A DNA stretch of 64,000 nucleotides from Hymenobacter actinosclerus (GCF_900111515.1 NZ_FOHS01000001.1:317419-381418), one strand, 5' to 3'. Positions 43,359-53,200 are shown, counted from the stretch's first letter. The notes: generated by a model from the letters alone, not told the origin. Program-made: numbers and translations.

Positions 43359-43467
43359 GCTTTACGGCGCGGTTGGCGCGAACTGCCACGAGCAGGCCGC
43401 GCCAACCGCCCGCTCATTCAAAAGAAGCTGCCGGCTCGCTGCTGGCAGCCATCAGCCCAAAAAATCA

Positions 43468-45597
43468 ATGACCGACAAAACCGCCCAGCCGCAGCTGCTA
43501 AACCGCGAAATCAGCTGGCTCACCTTCAACCGCCGGGTGCTGCAGGAGGCCCAGGACCCCGCCGTGCCGTTGCTGGAGCGGCTGAAGTTTCTGGCCATTT
43601 TCAGCAGCAACCTCGATGAGTACTTCAAGGTGCGGGTGGCCACGCTGCGTCGGCTCAGCAAGCTCAAGAAGAAAACCAAGGCCAAGCTGGGCCAGGACCC
43701 CGCCGAGCAGCTCAGCGAGCTGCTGGCCGAGGTGGGCCGCCAGCAGCAGGCGTTCGGCGACACGTTCCGCAACCACATTCTGCCCGAGCTGGGCCGCGAG
43801 CATATCCACCTGATTTCGGAGCACGAGCTGACCGACGAGCAGCGCGCCTGGGTGCAGCACTACTTCGAGGAAAACGTGCGCGACCTGCTCTCGCCCATTA
43901 TTCTCGACGAGAACCTGCACCACCTGTTCCTGCGCGACCAGAGCGTGTACCTGACCTTTTACCTGACCGAGCCGCATAACGCCGACAAGCACGACGAGGA
44001 GCGCGTAGTGGTGATGGAGCTGCCCACCAAGCGCCACGGCGGCCGCTTTGTGCGCCTGCCCGACGTGGGCGCCGAGCACTACGTGATGTTTCTGGACGAC
44101 GTGATTCGGTGCAGCGGGGCCGCGCTGTTTCCCAACTACGGCCGGGTGCAGGTGCACGCGCTCAAGCTCTCGCGCGATGCCGAACTCGATATTGATGAGG
44201 AAGTGTCGGACAACCTGCTGGCCAAAATCAAGAGCAGCCTGCAGAAGCGCGCCACCGGCTTCCCGGCCCGCCTGCTCTACGACCCGGCCATGCCCGCCGA
44301 AGTGCTGCGGGCCATCGGCCAGAAAACCGGCATCGGGCAGGAAGAGCTGGTAGAGGGCAGCCGCTACCACAACTTCCGCGACTTTTTCGGCTTCCCCGAT
44401 TTCGGGCTGACCCACCTGCAGTACCAGCCCATGCCGCCGCTGCCGCACCCCACGCTGCCGCGCACCGGCTCGCTGCTGGCCGCCACCGCCCGCCGCGACC
44501 ACCTGCTGCACCCGCCCTACCAGTCGTTCGATTATGTAACGCGCCTGCTCAACGAGGCCGCCCGCGACCCGCAGGTCAGCGACATCAGCATTACGCTTTA
44601 CCGCGTGGGCAGCAAGAGCGCCGTGGCCAAAGCCCTGCTGAAAGCGGCCAAAAACGGCAAGCAGGTAACGGTGGTAGTCGAGCTGAAGGCCCGCTTCGAT
44701 GAGGAGAGCAACATGTTCTGGGCCGAGAAGCTGCAGAAAGCCGGCGCCAACGTCATCTACGGCATGCCCGGCCTGAAGGTGCACAGCAAGCTGCTGCTCA
44801 TCACCCGGGCCGAGGAAGGCCACAACCGCCTCTACGCCTACCTGAGCACCGGCAACTTCAACGAGGTAACCAGCCAGGTGTACGCCGACTACGGCCTGTT
44901 TACGGCCCACCCCGAGCTCACCCGCGAAGTGGCCGAGGTGTTCCGCTACTTCCACGACCACCTCGACAAAACCGGCCAGTTCCAGCACCTGCTGGTGGCG
45001 CCCTTCGAGCTGCGCCAGCAGCTCACGGCCCTCATCGACCACGAAATTGCGCTGGCCCGTAAAGGCCAGGAGGCCTACATCATTCTCAAGCTGAATGCCC
45101 TGCAGGATGAGCGCATGATTGGCAAGCTCTACGAGGCCTCCGAGGCCGGCGTGCGGGTCGAGCTGCTGGTGCGCGGCATCTCGTGCGTGCTGCCCGGCCT
45201 GCATGGCCAGAGCACCAACATCCAGCAGCGCGGCATCGTCGACCGGTTTCTGGAGCACGCCCGCATGTACGTGTTCGGCAACGGCGGCGAGGAAAAGCTG
45301 TACGTGGCTTCGGCCGACTGGATGAACCGCAACCTCGACCGGCGGGTGGAAGTGGCCTTCCCGATTCTGGCCCCCGAGCTGCGGGCCGAGTTGCGCGATT
45401 TGCTCGATTTGCAGCGCCAGGACAGCGTGAAGTCGCGCGACTGGCAGAACAATTTTGTGGGCCCCACCGAGGAAGCCGCGGCCGCCGAGGGCGAGGTGCG
45501 GGCGCAGTTCGAAACCTATGCCTACCTCGCGGCCCTGGCCCGCCCGGCGGCCGCCCGCAAGCGCGCCGCCCCGGCCCCGAAAAAGGCCGCCAGGTAA
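43468..45597 (+). CDS. ppk1: Polyphosphate kinase 1
   Basis: 709 residues; polymerises ATP gamma-phosphate into polyphosphate. N domain: LNREISWLTFNRRVLQEA, FLAIFSSNLDEYFKVRV. Catalytic domains: LLHPPYQSFDYVTRLLNEAA, SDISITLYRVGSKS, VVELKARFDEESNMFWAE, and the phosphorylated His region GLKVHSKLLLITR, then YLSTGNFNEVTSQVY. LLVRGISCVLPGL and the second HxK-like segment follow. The C-terminal ~30 residues are an Ala/Pro/Lys-rich tail. Start ATG 43468. Confidence 0.94.
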   Translation: MTDKTAQPQLLNREISWLTFNRRVLQEAQDPAVPLLERLKFLAIFSSNLDEYFKVRVATLRRLSKLKKKTKAKLGQDPAEQLSELLAEVGRQQQAFGDTFRNHILPELGREHIHLISEHELTDEQRAWVQHYFEENVRDLLSPIILDENLHHLFLRDQSVYLTFYLTEPHNADKHDEERVVVMELPTKRHGGRFVRLPDVGAEHYVMFLDDVIRCSGAALFPNYGRVQVHALKLSRDAELDIDEEVSDNLLAKIKSSLQKRATGFPARLLYDPAMPAEVLRAIGQKTGIGQEELVEGSRYHNFRDFFGFPDFGLTHLQYQPMPPLPHPTLPRTGSLLAATARRDHLLHPPYQSFDYVTRLLNEAARDPQVSDISITLYRVGSKSAVAKALLKAAKNGKQVTVVVELKARFDEESNMFWAEKLQKAGANVIYGMPGLKVHSKLLLITRAEEGHNRLYAYLSTGNFNEVTSQVYADYGLFTAHPELTREVAEVFRYFHDHLDKTGQFQHLLVAPFELRQQLTALIDHEIALARKGQEAYIILKLNALQDERMIGKLYEASEAGVRVELLVRGISCVLPGLHGQSTNIQQRGIVDRFLEHARMYVFGNGGEEKLYVASADWMNRNLDRRVEVAFPILAPELRAELRDLLDLQRQDSVKSRDWQNNFVGPTEEAAAAEGEVRAQFETYAYLAALARPAAARKRAAPAPKKAAR

Positions 45598-45620
45598 GTT
45601 CCTAAATAGCAATAATGGTA

Positions 45621-45670
45621 GCCCCGCCCGGGCCGCCGCGCCGGATGCAGGGCGGCGGCCCGGGCGGGGC
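45621..45670. terminator. 19-bp GC-only stem at a convergent junction
   Basis: GCCCCGCCCGGGCCGCCGC at 45621-45639 is exactly complementary to 45652-45670. No T-run follows on either strand, so it is an atypical terminator or a structural barrier between ppk1 and the next, convergent gene. Confidence 0.6.
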
Positions 45671-45675
45671 GCTTG

Positions 45676-46101
45676 CTAGTGCGGCTGCGCGACCTGCATG
45701 TCGCGCAGCCACTGCTCGGCGTGGGCCGGGGTATCGAAAACCTGGATTTCCAGGCCTTCGGGCAGGGGCGTATGGTGGATAGCGGCGGTTTCGCCGGCCA
45801 GGTCGCCGGGTTGAGGTACGTGGGCCACGTAGCGCAGGCCCAGGGTGGCCGCCTGGGGCAGCCAAACCCGGCTCAGCCACTCCATCGAGTCGAACCAGGG
45901 GCCGCGCAGGCCGCTGTTGTCGTTGAGCAGGTAGGGGCAGCGCAACTGCTGCTCGATTTCGAGCAGGCGCTCGGCGCCGGCATAGGCTTCAGCCGTATCG
46001 ACGTAGCCCAGCCATACGGCCCGCATCAGGCCCTGGTGCTCGTCATAGTACACGGTGCAGCTGCTGCCATCCGTTAAGTCAATTTGCTGGGAAATCTGCA
46101 T
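45676..46101 (-). CDS. Hypothetical protein, STAS/SpoIIAA-like layout
   Basis: 141 residues, no signal peptide. The strand-helix order (CTVYYDEHQGLMRAVWLGYVDTAEAYAGAERLLEIEQQL, then YLLNDNSGLRGPWFDSMEWLSRVWLPQAATLGLRYVAHV) recalls the small SpoIIAA/STAS-like proteins common in Hymenobacter-type genomes. I do not know a function. The C-terminus EIQVFDTPAHAEQWLRDMQ is typical of that group. Confidence 0.7.
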   Translation of the reverse strand: MQISQQIDLTDGSSCTVYYDEHQGLMRAVWLGYVDTAEAYAGAERLLEIEQQLRCPYLLNDNSGLRGPWFDSMEWLSRVWLPQAATLGLRYVAHVPQPGDLAGETAAIHHTPLPEGLEIQVFDTPAHAEQWLRDMQVAQPH

Positions 46102-46356
46102 GGGAGTAAGGAAAGCTTCAGGAAGGCTTGAACGCAGCGGGCCGGGGCGCAGGTTGCAACGGTGGCGTTCCGAAAGTGGGCCGGCCGCGTCCCGGAGTGG
46201 GGCGCGGCCGTTCTGCCGGCCTCCCGCGCCCCGGCTGGCCCGGCGTTGCGTTATCGGTCTAAACGCACAGCCCCGGCGGGGCGCCCCTGAAACCTGCCCC
46301 AGCAGCCGCCTCGCCGGGGCTATAGTTTGGGCAGCCCGGTGCCGGCCGGTGCCGGC

Positions 46357-47493
46357 CTATTTGGCGAGCTTGCGAATCAGGCTGCGCGGGGGCACCAGAA
46401 ACAGCTCGACACTCACGTACGGCGCCCCGCCGAGGGTGTTGACCACCGTTTTGTCGCGGTTGCCGCCGCCCAGGCCAAACAGGTTACGGCGGTTGCTGTC
46501 CTCATCGAAGGCGTTGAAGGAGTAGTTGTAGCGGTAGCCGCCTTCGAGGCCAAACCACAGGAAATCGTAAATCTCGCGCTCGGCCCGCAGCCGGAACTTG
46601 GCCTCGGTCTGGCGGATGATGAGCGTGCGCAGGTTGCCCAGCGGCTCGCGCAGCTTGATGTTGTAGTTGAGGCCATCGACGGTGTAGCCGCCGAAGAGCA
46701 GGGTTTTGGGATTGACGTTGCGGCGCACCGTGACGCGGGCCGGAAACAGCGACTCGACGCCCCAGCGCGGATTGAAGGTGCGGTTATAGAGGATAACCGG
46801 GTACAGGCTCTGCCGCCCGAAGGTGTAGCCCAGCTGCGCACCCACGCCCCAGGCGTAGTAGGGGCTGCGCTTCCAGCCGTAAATAAACTCGCCCGATAGC
46901 TTCAGATAGTCCGCCACCGACAGCTCCGAGGAGGTGTAGTCGCCGTTCAGCTCGCCCTTCACCCGGGCCAGGTACCAGCGCACCTCATCGATGGGGCGGA
47001 CCACGGCCAGTTGGGCGCCAATCGTCTTCAGGCCCTTGTCTTCCAGGTTGCGGTAGAACGCCGAGCGGTCGGGGTCTTCAAACTTGAACTCCTCGCGGTC
47101 GTAGTTGAGGCCCAGAATCAGCTTAACCCGGGGGCGGTTGAGGATGGGGGCGTAGGCTTTGATGAAAGCCCGGCGGTTCTTGATTACCGTATTCTCGCTT
47201 TTCTCATTCGGCTCCCGGTCGCGCAGGTCCGACTTGATGTTGAAGTTGCCCAGCGCTTCGAGGTGGGCCACCACGCCCTTGCTGGGCCCCATGCCAATAA
47301 CCGAAGGCACGGCGTAGCGTTGGGCCTCGCCCACCTGGTTGGCGGTCAGCGTGTCGCTAGCCATTGGGGCGGGCGGCGGGTACACGGGCGGGGTAGAAGG
47401 CACCACCTGGGCGTGCGCCGCGTTGCCGGCCACGATAACGGCCGCGGTCAGGCAGTAAAACAAACAACGGGAACGGGAGCAAAGAAACGCCAT
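46357..47493 (-). CDS. DUF6268-like outer-membrane beta-barrel protein
   Basis: 378 residues from ATG 47493; signal peptide ending AAHA after a hydrophobic run (CLFYCLTAAVIVAG). After a Pro-rich segment the protein alternates strands typical of a barrel: VKLILGLNYDREEFKF, YAWGVGAQLGYTFGRQ, TLLFGGYTVDGLNYNIKL, FLWFGLEGGYRYNYSF, PYVSVELFLVPP. This fits the DUF6268 family of Bacteroidota outer-membrane proteins. Longer upstream starts are rejected because they run through the terminator of the next gene. Function unknown. Confidence 0.75.
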   Translation of the reverse strand: MAFLCSRSRCLFYCLTAAVIVAGNAAHAQVVPSTPPVYPPPAPMASDTLTANQVGEAQRYAVPSVIGMGPSKGVVAHLEALGNFNIKSDLRDREPNEKSENTVIKNRRAFIKAYAPILNRPRVKLILGLNYDREEFKFEDPDRSAFYRNLEDKGLKTIGAQLAVVRPIDEVRWYLARVKGELNGDYTSSELSVADYLKLSGEFIYGWKRSPYYAWGVGAQLGYTFGRQSLYPVILYNRTFNPRWGVESLFPARVTVRRNVNPKTLLFGGYTVDGLNYNIKLREPLGNLRTLIIRQTEAKFRLRAEREIYDFLWFGLEGGYRYNYSFNAFDEDSNRRNLFGLGGGNRDKTVVNTLGGAPYVSVELFLVPPRSLIRKLAK

Positions 47494-47577
47494 GCAGTGG
47501 TTGGGAGGTGGGGAGGGGAGTTTAGGGGCCTTAACGGCGCCCGCCGCCAAAAGGATAGCGCCCCGCCCCCGGGAAAC

Positions 47578-47634
47578 CAAAAAAAGCCCCTGCCCGGCAA
47601 CGCCAACCAAGGGGTTGGGCTGCCGGGCAGGGGC
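47578..47634 (-). terminator. Terminator of the large phosphoesterase gene (minus strand)
   Basis: On the minus strand GCCCCTGCCCGGCA pairs with TGCCGGGCAGGGGC (14 bp, 47621-47634 with 47586-47599), with extra inner pairing, and is followed by a run of T (A at 47578-47585). Confidence 0.75.
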
Positions 47635-47678
47635 ACTGGGCCGGCCGGCCGGTGCGGCCCGAGGCCGCCCGCGCCGGG

Positions 47679-50600
47679 CTAAAACAGGAAGTCGAAGCCC
47701 ACGAACACCAGCTTCTCCTCGCCCACCGAGTAGGTGGCATTCACAACGGCCTGCTTGAGGATATCGACCCAAACGCCGCCGCCGTAGGCCGTGTGCAGGG
47801 CTTTGATACCGGTTTTCACGTCGTAGGGCGAGTACACCCGGGCGGCGTCGGCCAAGCCCAGGATGCCGAACTTGCCCGGCAGCAGGTAGGCGTTGAACTC
47901 GAAGAGTTGCAGGCGCACCTCGCCGTTGGCAAACACCGACGAGCGGCCGGCGTAGCGGGTGCGGCGGTAGCCGCGCAGGTTGGTGGTGCCGCCCAGCGTG
48001 TTGGCCTGGTAGAAGCGGTAGTCGCCCAGGTTGCGGGTGGCCCCGATGCGGCCGGCCCAGGTGAGCTGGAACGGGAAGTTGGGCGAGAGGTAGAAGCGCG
48101 CCTCGGTGGCCAGGCGGCCGTAGTTGAGCTTCTCGCCGCCCAGCTGCCGGTTGTACTCGGCCGAGTTGTAGATGCGCAGGCCAATGCGCGGGTTTTTGGG
48201 CGAAGAGGCCACATCGAGATTGAGGTAGGCCTTGCCGCCCAGGTAGCGGTTGAGCTGGAAGTCGGAGGGCCGGATGCCCACAGCGGCGGTACCGGGCAGA
48301 ACCTCGCCGGTTACCTTATCAATCCCCTCCGCAATCTTGCTGCCCACCTCATTGCGCGACACCCGAAACTGGTCGTACTGGGGGCCGAAGCCAAACTTGA
48401 GGAAGCTGAAAATGTCCTTTTCCAGCATCGGGTTCACGTACAGCCGCGAGAAGCGGACGCGGTAGGTGTCGTTGATGTCGCGGTTCGTTACCCGGCCCTC
48501 CTGGTCGGCCAGCACGTTTTTGGTGTCGTTGCCCAGGCCGAAGTAGTTGTAGAGCAGCTGCGGGCCGTAGAGCTGGGCGTCTACCCGCAAATCGAGCTTG
48601 CCAATCAGATCCACGAAGTGGCCCTTGTAGCGCACGTTGTAGGCGCTCTGCGAGGGCGAGTAGTTGGCCGCCAGGCTCTGCTCGGAGGCGTAGGGGTCTT
48701 TGCGGAAACCGTAGGTGCGGTAGATCACGCCGCCGCCCAGAAACAGCCGGTCATCCACGTTGTAGCCGAAGTACAGCGTGGGGCCGAAGTAGTTGAGCGT
48801 GTAGTCTTTGCGGTCGGTGCGGGTGTGCTGGTCGTAGCGGCTCACGTCGAGGCCGGGCTCCAGGCGCAGGCGGGCGTCGGGGCCGGCCACGATGACGTTG
48901 CCGGTGTCGGCGTCGAACACCTGGAGGTGGTGGGCCAGCCCGCGCACGTTCGAGCGGTCGACAATCGAGTCGCGCTCGGTGCCGCCGATGATGCGGATGA
49001 GCGGGCCCTTCTTCACGTCGCCGGTCAGCTCGTACTGGTCTTCGCCGGCAAAGCCGTAGAGGCGCAGCTCCTTGGTTTCCTTGTTGTCGAAGGTGCGGTC
49101 GAAGAGCATCTTCGTGAGCTTGCCTTCCTTGTTGATTTTCTGGACCGTGACGTGGGTTTTGCCGGGCAGGCGCTCCACCACAAACCGCTCGCGCTTCTTT
49201 GAGCCCTTCACCTCCGTTACCTTGCTCAGCAGGCCCGAATAGTCGGCGGCTACCTGGGGCAGCAGGTCGCGGCGGCTTTTCAGCTTGGCCACAATTTCGG
49301 GGCCGTGCAGGGCGTAGATATCGGCCGGGAAGCCGCCTTTGATGGCGTCCTCAATCACCTTATCGGTGAGGCCGGCTTTCATTTCCTGGGCCTGCTGCAC
49401 CCACTGCTCGCGGGTTACTTCGGCCAGGTACACGCGGTCGTTGCTCAGGGCCGTCAGGTTCAGGCCCTTCCAGTCGGCGTAGTCGTAGCCGAAGTTCTGG
49501 AAGTTGCGGATGGCCCATTTGCGCGAGGCCAGGTAGGGCAGCAGGCCGTCGCCCTTGAAGAAGGCAATGTCGCGGTCTTCGGGCACGGCCGTGAAAATCC
49601 GGTCGCCGTCCTTCTGCTTCTTTTCGGCCCAGCGCCACTGGTCCTCGTGCCGGTCCCAGTCGCCAATCCACATATCAAACAGGCGCGAGCGGGCGAAATC
49701 CACCTGCTTCACGCGGTTGTCGTTGTCGTCGGTAATGCGCTCAAACACCTTGTCGGTGCCCACCAGGTTTTCGGCGAAGTCCAGGCTTTCCACGTTGCTC
49801 TGGTCGTCCTTGGCGTCTTCTTCGAGCGTGCCGGTTACGTTGCCAAAGCGGGGCAGGTACTGGCCCAGCAGCGGGTCCTGCGGAATGTAGCGCAGCTCGG
49901 GGTTGGTGTGCAGAATACCCGCGGCCGTGCCCAGCCTGGGCAGGGCCACGGCGGCGTAGGGGTGCTGGGCCGAAATCTGGTCCTGGAGCACGTCGGCGGC
50001 CGCGCCGGTGCGCAGCGAGGCCGGCAGCACGGCCGCCGGGTCCTTATCAATGCCGCGGAAGCTGAACAGGCGGCCTTCTTCGTTGCGCAGCTTGAGCGAA
50101 GTCGTCTGCTTGCCGCCGCCTACTTTGTAGGGCGTCAGGCCGCCCTTTTCGGTGGCCAGGTCGAGCACCGGAAACCTGACGGGCGTGGCCCACTCTTTCC
50201 GGTAATGCTCGCCGAACAGAAACTTATGAAACTTGCCGCGGTCGGCGTAGCGCGGGTTCACGGCCACCGTCACGGTCGAGTCGCGGAAATCGGGGCGGTT
50301 GGCCAGGGCCGCGGCACTGGCGCCGGTCGGCCCGTCGGCTACGGCTACCTCGGCCTGGCGGGCGTACATGGGCGTACGGAACACGAGGCGACCGGTGTCG
50401 CCGGTGCCCTCGGGCACGTAGTATTCCACCCACACCTCGCCGTTGTCGTAGTAGTTCACCCGCGAAAAGCCCTTCTCCTTGTCCGAAAACAGGGCATCGC
50501 CGCCGGAGCCGGGCTTTACGTGCTGGGTTTTGCAGCCCGAGCCACTGATGATGTGGTTGAGGGTGCCCTCCTTGAAATACTGGAGGTTGTGCTCGTGGCC

Positions 50601-51599
50601 GGCCGCGTACACAATGTTGGGGTACTTCTCAAAGATGTCCATCAGCCCCTTTTTATACGCCTGGTAGGCGGGGTGCGGAATATCCTGGCTCACGCCGCCG
50701 TACTTGCGGGCAAACGGGTAGATGGAGCCGATGACGGGCAGCGGCAGGTAGGCGTACTTGAAAACGATGGAGAGCGGGAAGATATGGTCGCCGAGGGTGA
50801 AGTAGCCGCCGTGGATGCCGTCGGAAAACAGCGGGTGGTGGGCTACTACCACAATGTTTTTGCCGGCGTTGCGCTGGATAATGTCTTCGAGGCGAGTGAA
50901 GAAGTCGGTTTCGTTGGCCACGCCGCAGTTGCTGTTGCCGCCCGCGGGCCGCTCGCCGCTGGTTTGCAGAAACCACTGCGAGTTGATGGCAATCATCACC
51001 AGATCATCCTGCAAGCGGATTTCCACGGGGCCGGGGCAGGCGTCGCGGGGCAGGAAGAAGTCGCCGGTGTAGGGAAAGGCCGAGGAGTCGGAGCGCAGGT
51101 AGTCCTCCACGAACTGCTGCTCGCGGTTGACCTGCTCGACGGCGCCGCGCTGGCCCTGCTTCCAGTCGTGGTTGCCGGGTACCATGTACTTCTCGCCCTG
51201 GTAGTCGCGCAGGGTTTTGAGCTGGTCCACCATGCGCTGCTCCGAAACTTTGCGGTCGAAGGCGCCCTCGCGGGGCAGGCCGTACTCGTAGATGTTGTCG
51301 CCCAGAAAGACGGTGGTGCTTTTCGCGCCGGCCGCCAGAATCTGCTTGCGCATGAAATTGAGCGAGGGCTCGCCGCCCTCGGCCTCAATCGTGGGCTTGC
51401 CCACGTCGCCAATCAGAAACATCGAGTAGCGGATGCGGGAGCTGTCGGGTGGCGTTTTCGATTCCCAGTTGACGCCCGCGCCGCGGTAGTTGGGCCGCTC
51501 GGGGTGCGCCGTCTGGGTCTTAACCTTCTTCTGCGCCCAGACCGGGGAGGTAGTGCCAAGCAGGGCCAGCAGCAAAGTCAGCAGATACTGTCGATTCAT
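47679..51599 (-). CDS. Metallophosphoesterase fused to an outer-membrane barrel
   Basis: 1306 residues from ATG 51599, with a signal peptide (LLTLLLALLGTTSPVWAQ). Residues about 55-400 are a calcineurin-like phosphoesterase with all metal motifs: FLIGDVG, VFLGDNIYEYG, VPGNHDW, VVVAHHPLFSDG, AGHEHNLQ. A long middle region (about 420-900) has no clear family; it contains WIGDWDRHEDQWRWAEK, which recalls kinase-like proteins. The C-terminal ~400 residues (YFGYNVDDRLFLGGG, GLGNDTKNV, TWAGRIGATRNLGDYRF, ... FVGFDFLF, terminal Phe) are Omp85/BamA-like barrel strands. Probably a surface-exposed phosphatase; substrate unknown. Confidence 0.83.
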   Translation of the reverse strand: MNRQYLLTLLLALLGTTSPVWAQKKVKTQTAHPERPNYRGAGVNWESKTPPDSSRIRYSMFLIGDVGKPTIEAEGGEPSLNFMRKQILAAGAKSTTVFLGDNIYEYGLPREGAFDRKVSEQRMVDQLKTLRDYQGEKYMVPGNHDWKQGQRGAVEQVNREQQFVEDYLRSDSSAFPYTGDFFLPRDACPGPVEIRLQDDLVMIAINSQWFLQTSGERPAGGNSNCGVANETDFFTRLEDIIQRNAGKNIVVVAHHPLFSDGIHGGYFTLGDHIFPLSIVFKYAYLPLPVIGSIYPFARKYGGVSQDIPHPAYQAYKKGLMDIFEKYPNIVYAAGHEHNLQYFKEGTLNHIISGSGCKTQHVKPGSGGDALFSDKEKGFSRVNYYDNGEVWVEYYVPEGTGDTGRLVFRTPMYARQAEVAVADGPTGASAAALANRPDFRDSTVTVAVNPRYADRGKFHKFLFGEHYRKEWATPVRFPVLDLATEKGGLTPYKVGGGKQTTSLKLRNEEGRLFSFRGIDKDPAAVLPASLRTGAAADVLQDQISAQHPYAAVALPRLGTAAGILHTNPELRYIPQDPLLGQYLPRFGNVTGTLEEDAKDDQSNVESLDFAENLVGTDKVFERITDDNDNRVKQVDFARSRLFDMWIGDWDRHEDQWRWAEKKQKDGDRIFTAVPEDRDIAFFKGDGLLPYLASRKWAIRNFQNFGYDYADWKGLNLTALSNDRVYLAEVTREQWVQQAQEMKAGLTDKVIEDAIKGGFPADIYALHGPEIVAKLKSRRDLLPQVAADYSGLLSKVTEVKGSKKRERFVVERLPGKTHVTVQKINKEGKLTKMLFDRTFDNKETKELRLYGFAGEDQYELTGDVKKGPLIRIIGGTERDSIVDRSNVRGLAHHLQVFDADTGNVIVAGPDARLRLEPGLDVSRYDQHTRTDRKDYTLNYFGPTLYFGYNVDDRLFLGGGVIYRTYGFRKDPYASEQSLAANYSPSQSAYNVRYKGHFVDLIGKLDLRVDAQLYGPQLLYNYFGLGNDTKNVLADQEGRVTNRDINDTYRVRFSRLYVNPMLEKDIFSFLKFGFGPQYDQFRVSRNEVGSKIAEGIDKVTGEVLPGTAAVGIRPSDFQLNRYLGGKAYLNLDVASSPKNPRIGLRIYNSAEYNRQLGGEKLNYGRLATEARFYLSPNFPFQLTWAGRIGATRNLGDYRFYQANTLGGTTNLRGYRRTRYAGRSSVFANGEVRLQLFEFNAYLLPGKFGILGLADAARVYSPYDVKTGIKALHTAYGGGVWVDILKQAVVNATYSVGEEKLVFVGFDFLF

Positions 51600-51843
51600 A
51601 CAATAGATAAGGGAGTGCAAAGTCGGAGGGGGCAACCGCCGGGGCCGCCCGCAGGCAGCACAACAAAAAAGAGTGTAAACTTACCCAAGCCACTGCACAA
51701 ACGCTGCCTGGACCGGGCCGGTGTGCTGCCCTACGCAATTCGCGGAAACACGGTTGGGCCCGGCGCGCCAACTTCCCGGCCCCGAATAGCGTTGTAAGCC
51801 CGATTGGCCCCCGCTACCTCTTCCCGCGCCCCTGCTCTTCCCG

Positions 51844-53085
51844 ATGGAAACCGCTCTTACCCCGTCTCCGGCCAAGGCCGAAATCATTAAAAACGCCAAG
51901 GCCCACGTGCTGGCGCTGCTCGAAGAAAAGCTGCCCGGCAAGCTCGTGTATCATTCGCCCAAGCACACGATGCAGGTAGTGAAGGAGGCCCGCGCCCTGG
52001 GCGAGGCGGCCGGGCTGGAGGCCCCCGACCTGGAGGCGCTGGTGCTGGCGGCCTGGTTTCACGACGCCGGCTACATCGATACCTACGACGGCCACGAGTT
52101 TCGCAGCGCCGAGCTGGCGGGCGAGTGGCTCACCAGCCAGGGCTATCCGGCCGAGCGCACTGCGCTGGTGCAAAGCCTGATTAAGGCCACGCACCGCGAC
52201 TCGGAGCGCCGCACGCAGTTGGAGCGGCTGATGGTGGACGCCGATATGAGCGGCATGGGCCGCGAAGACTTTTTTGCCAACGGCGAGCTGCTGCGCACCG
52301 AGTGGGAGGCCGCCCTGGGCCGCACCTTCAGCAACCCCGAGTGGGCCGAGAGCCAGCTCGATTTCCTGACCACCGCCCGCTTCTACTCGCCCGAGGGCAA
52401 GAAGCGCTATTCGGAGCAGTTCCGCGAAAACATCAAAGCCCAGCGCAAGGAGCTGAAAAAGAAGGAGAAAAAGCTAAAAAAGAAGGAGGAGGAGGCCGAA
52501 GGCACCTTTGCCGAGCCCAAGCGGGGCATCGAAACCATGTTCCGCACCATGTACAGCAACCACATGAAGCTGTCGGATATGGCCGACAAGAAGGCGAGCA
52601 TGATGATTTCGCTCAACGCCGTGCTCATGTCGCTGATCATCACCTACTTCGGGGCCAAGCTGGGCAGCAAAACGGCGGCCCTCTCCAATGTGGGCCTCAT
52701 TCGTAACCCCATTATTGCCGTGCCCATGGGCATACTGCTGGCCACGGCGCTGGGCTCGGTTATCACGGCCATCCTGTGCGCCCAGCCCGACGTCACGAGC
52801 TTCAAGTGGCTCAAGCGCAGCCCCCAGATTGCCACCAACCGCCGCGTGAACCTGCTGTTCTTCGGCAACTTCAGCAAGCTCAGCCTCGACGACTTCCAGG
52901 ACGGCATGCACCAGCTCATGAAATCGGGCGAATCAGTGTACACCAACATGATAACCGATGTGTACTACCTCGGCGACGTGCTCACGCGCAAGTACCGCCT
53001 GCTGCGCCTGAGCTACACCATCTTCATGGTCGGCCTGATCCTGACGGCCCTCTCCTTCGGCATCGCGCTGCTGTATAAGATGTGA
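51844..53085 (+). CDS. HD-domain protein with Pycsar effector-like membrane domain
   Basis: 413 residues. Residues 15-190 are an HD phosphohydrolase: H37/H41 in YHSPKHTMQVV, AWFHDAGYI (H73, D74), a later ATHRDSER and VDADMSGMG. A Lys/Glu-rich coiled coil (KAQRKELKKKEKK..., ~200-230) links to a PycTM-like membrane part with segments ~250-272 (MMISLNAVLMSLIITYFGA), ~285-312 (VPMGILLATALGSVITAILC) and ~386-410 (SYTIFMVGLILTALSFGIALL). This is the arrangement called Pycsar system effector family. In Pycsar the TM effector is switched on by cyclic CMP/UMP; the HD domain could instead degrade a nucleotide signal. It faces the cyclase-like gene at 53187. Confidence 0.82.
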   Translation: METALTPSPAKAEIIKNAKAHVLALLEEKLPGKLVYHSPKHTMQVVKEARALGEAAGLEAPDLEALVLAAWFHDAGYIDTYDGHEFRSAELAGEWLTSQGYPAERTALVQSLIKATHRDSERRTQLERLMVDADMSGMGREDFFANGELLRTEWEAALGRTFSNPEWAESQLDFLTTARFYSPEGKKRYSEQFRENIKAQRKELKKKEKKLKKKEEEAEGTFAEPKRGIETMFRTMYSNHMKLSDMADKKASMMISLNAVLMSLIITYFGAKLGSKTAALSNVGLIRNPIIAVPMGILLATALGSVITAILCAQPDVTSFKWLKRSPQIATNRRVNLLFFGNFSKLSLDDFQDGMHQLMKSGESVYTNMITDVYYLGDVLTRKYRLLRLSYTIFMVGLILTALSFGIALLYKM

Positions 53086-53200
53086 GTTAGGGCTTAGGTG
53101 ATAGGGCTTATGATGACAGAACTTCCCCTAAGTCCTAAACCCTAAACCCTAAGTCCCTAAGCCCCTAAGCCCTACCACCTAAACCCCTAAGCCCTAACTT
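53086..53200. repeat. CCCTAAR heptanucleotide repeats as an inverted repeat
   Basis: GTTAGGGCTTAGGTGATAGG on the left is mirrored by CCCTAAGCC/CCTAAACCC units on the right, in ~7-nt steps. The last units supply the final residues and the TAG stop codon of the convergent DUF2652 gene (53187-53189). Confidence 0.75.

Noticed and set aside
49305-51797. 830-codon plus-strand frame opposite the phosphoesterase gene
   Set aside because: No domain or signal sense; the minus strand has clear phosphoesterase motifs and a signal peptide. Same reasoning for 43498-45612 minus (opposite ppk1) and 27055-28269 plus.
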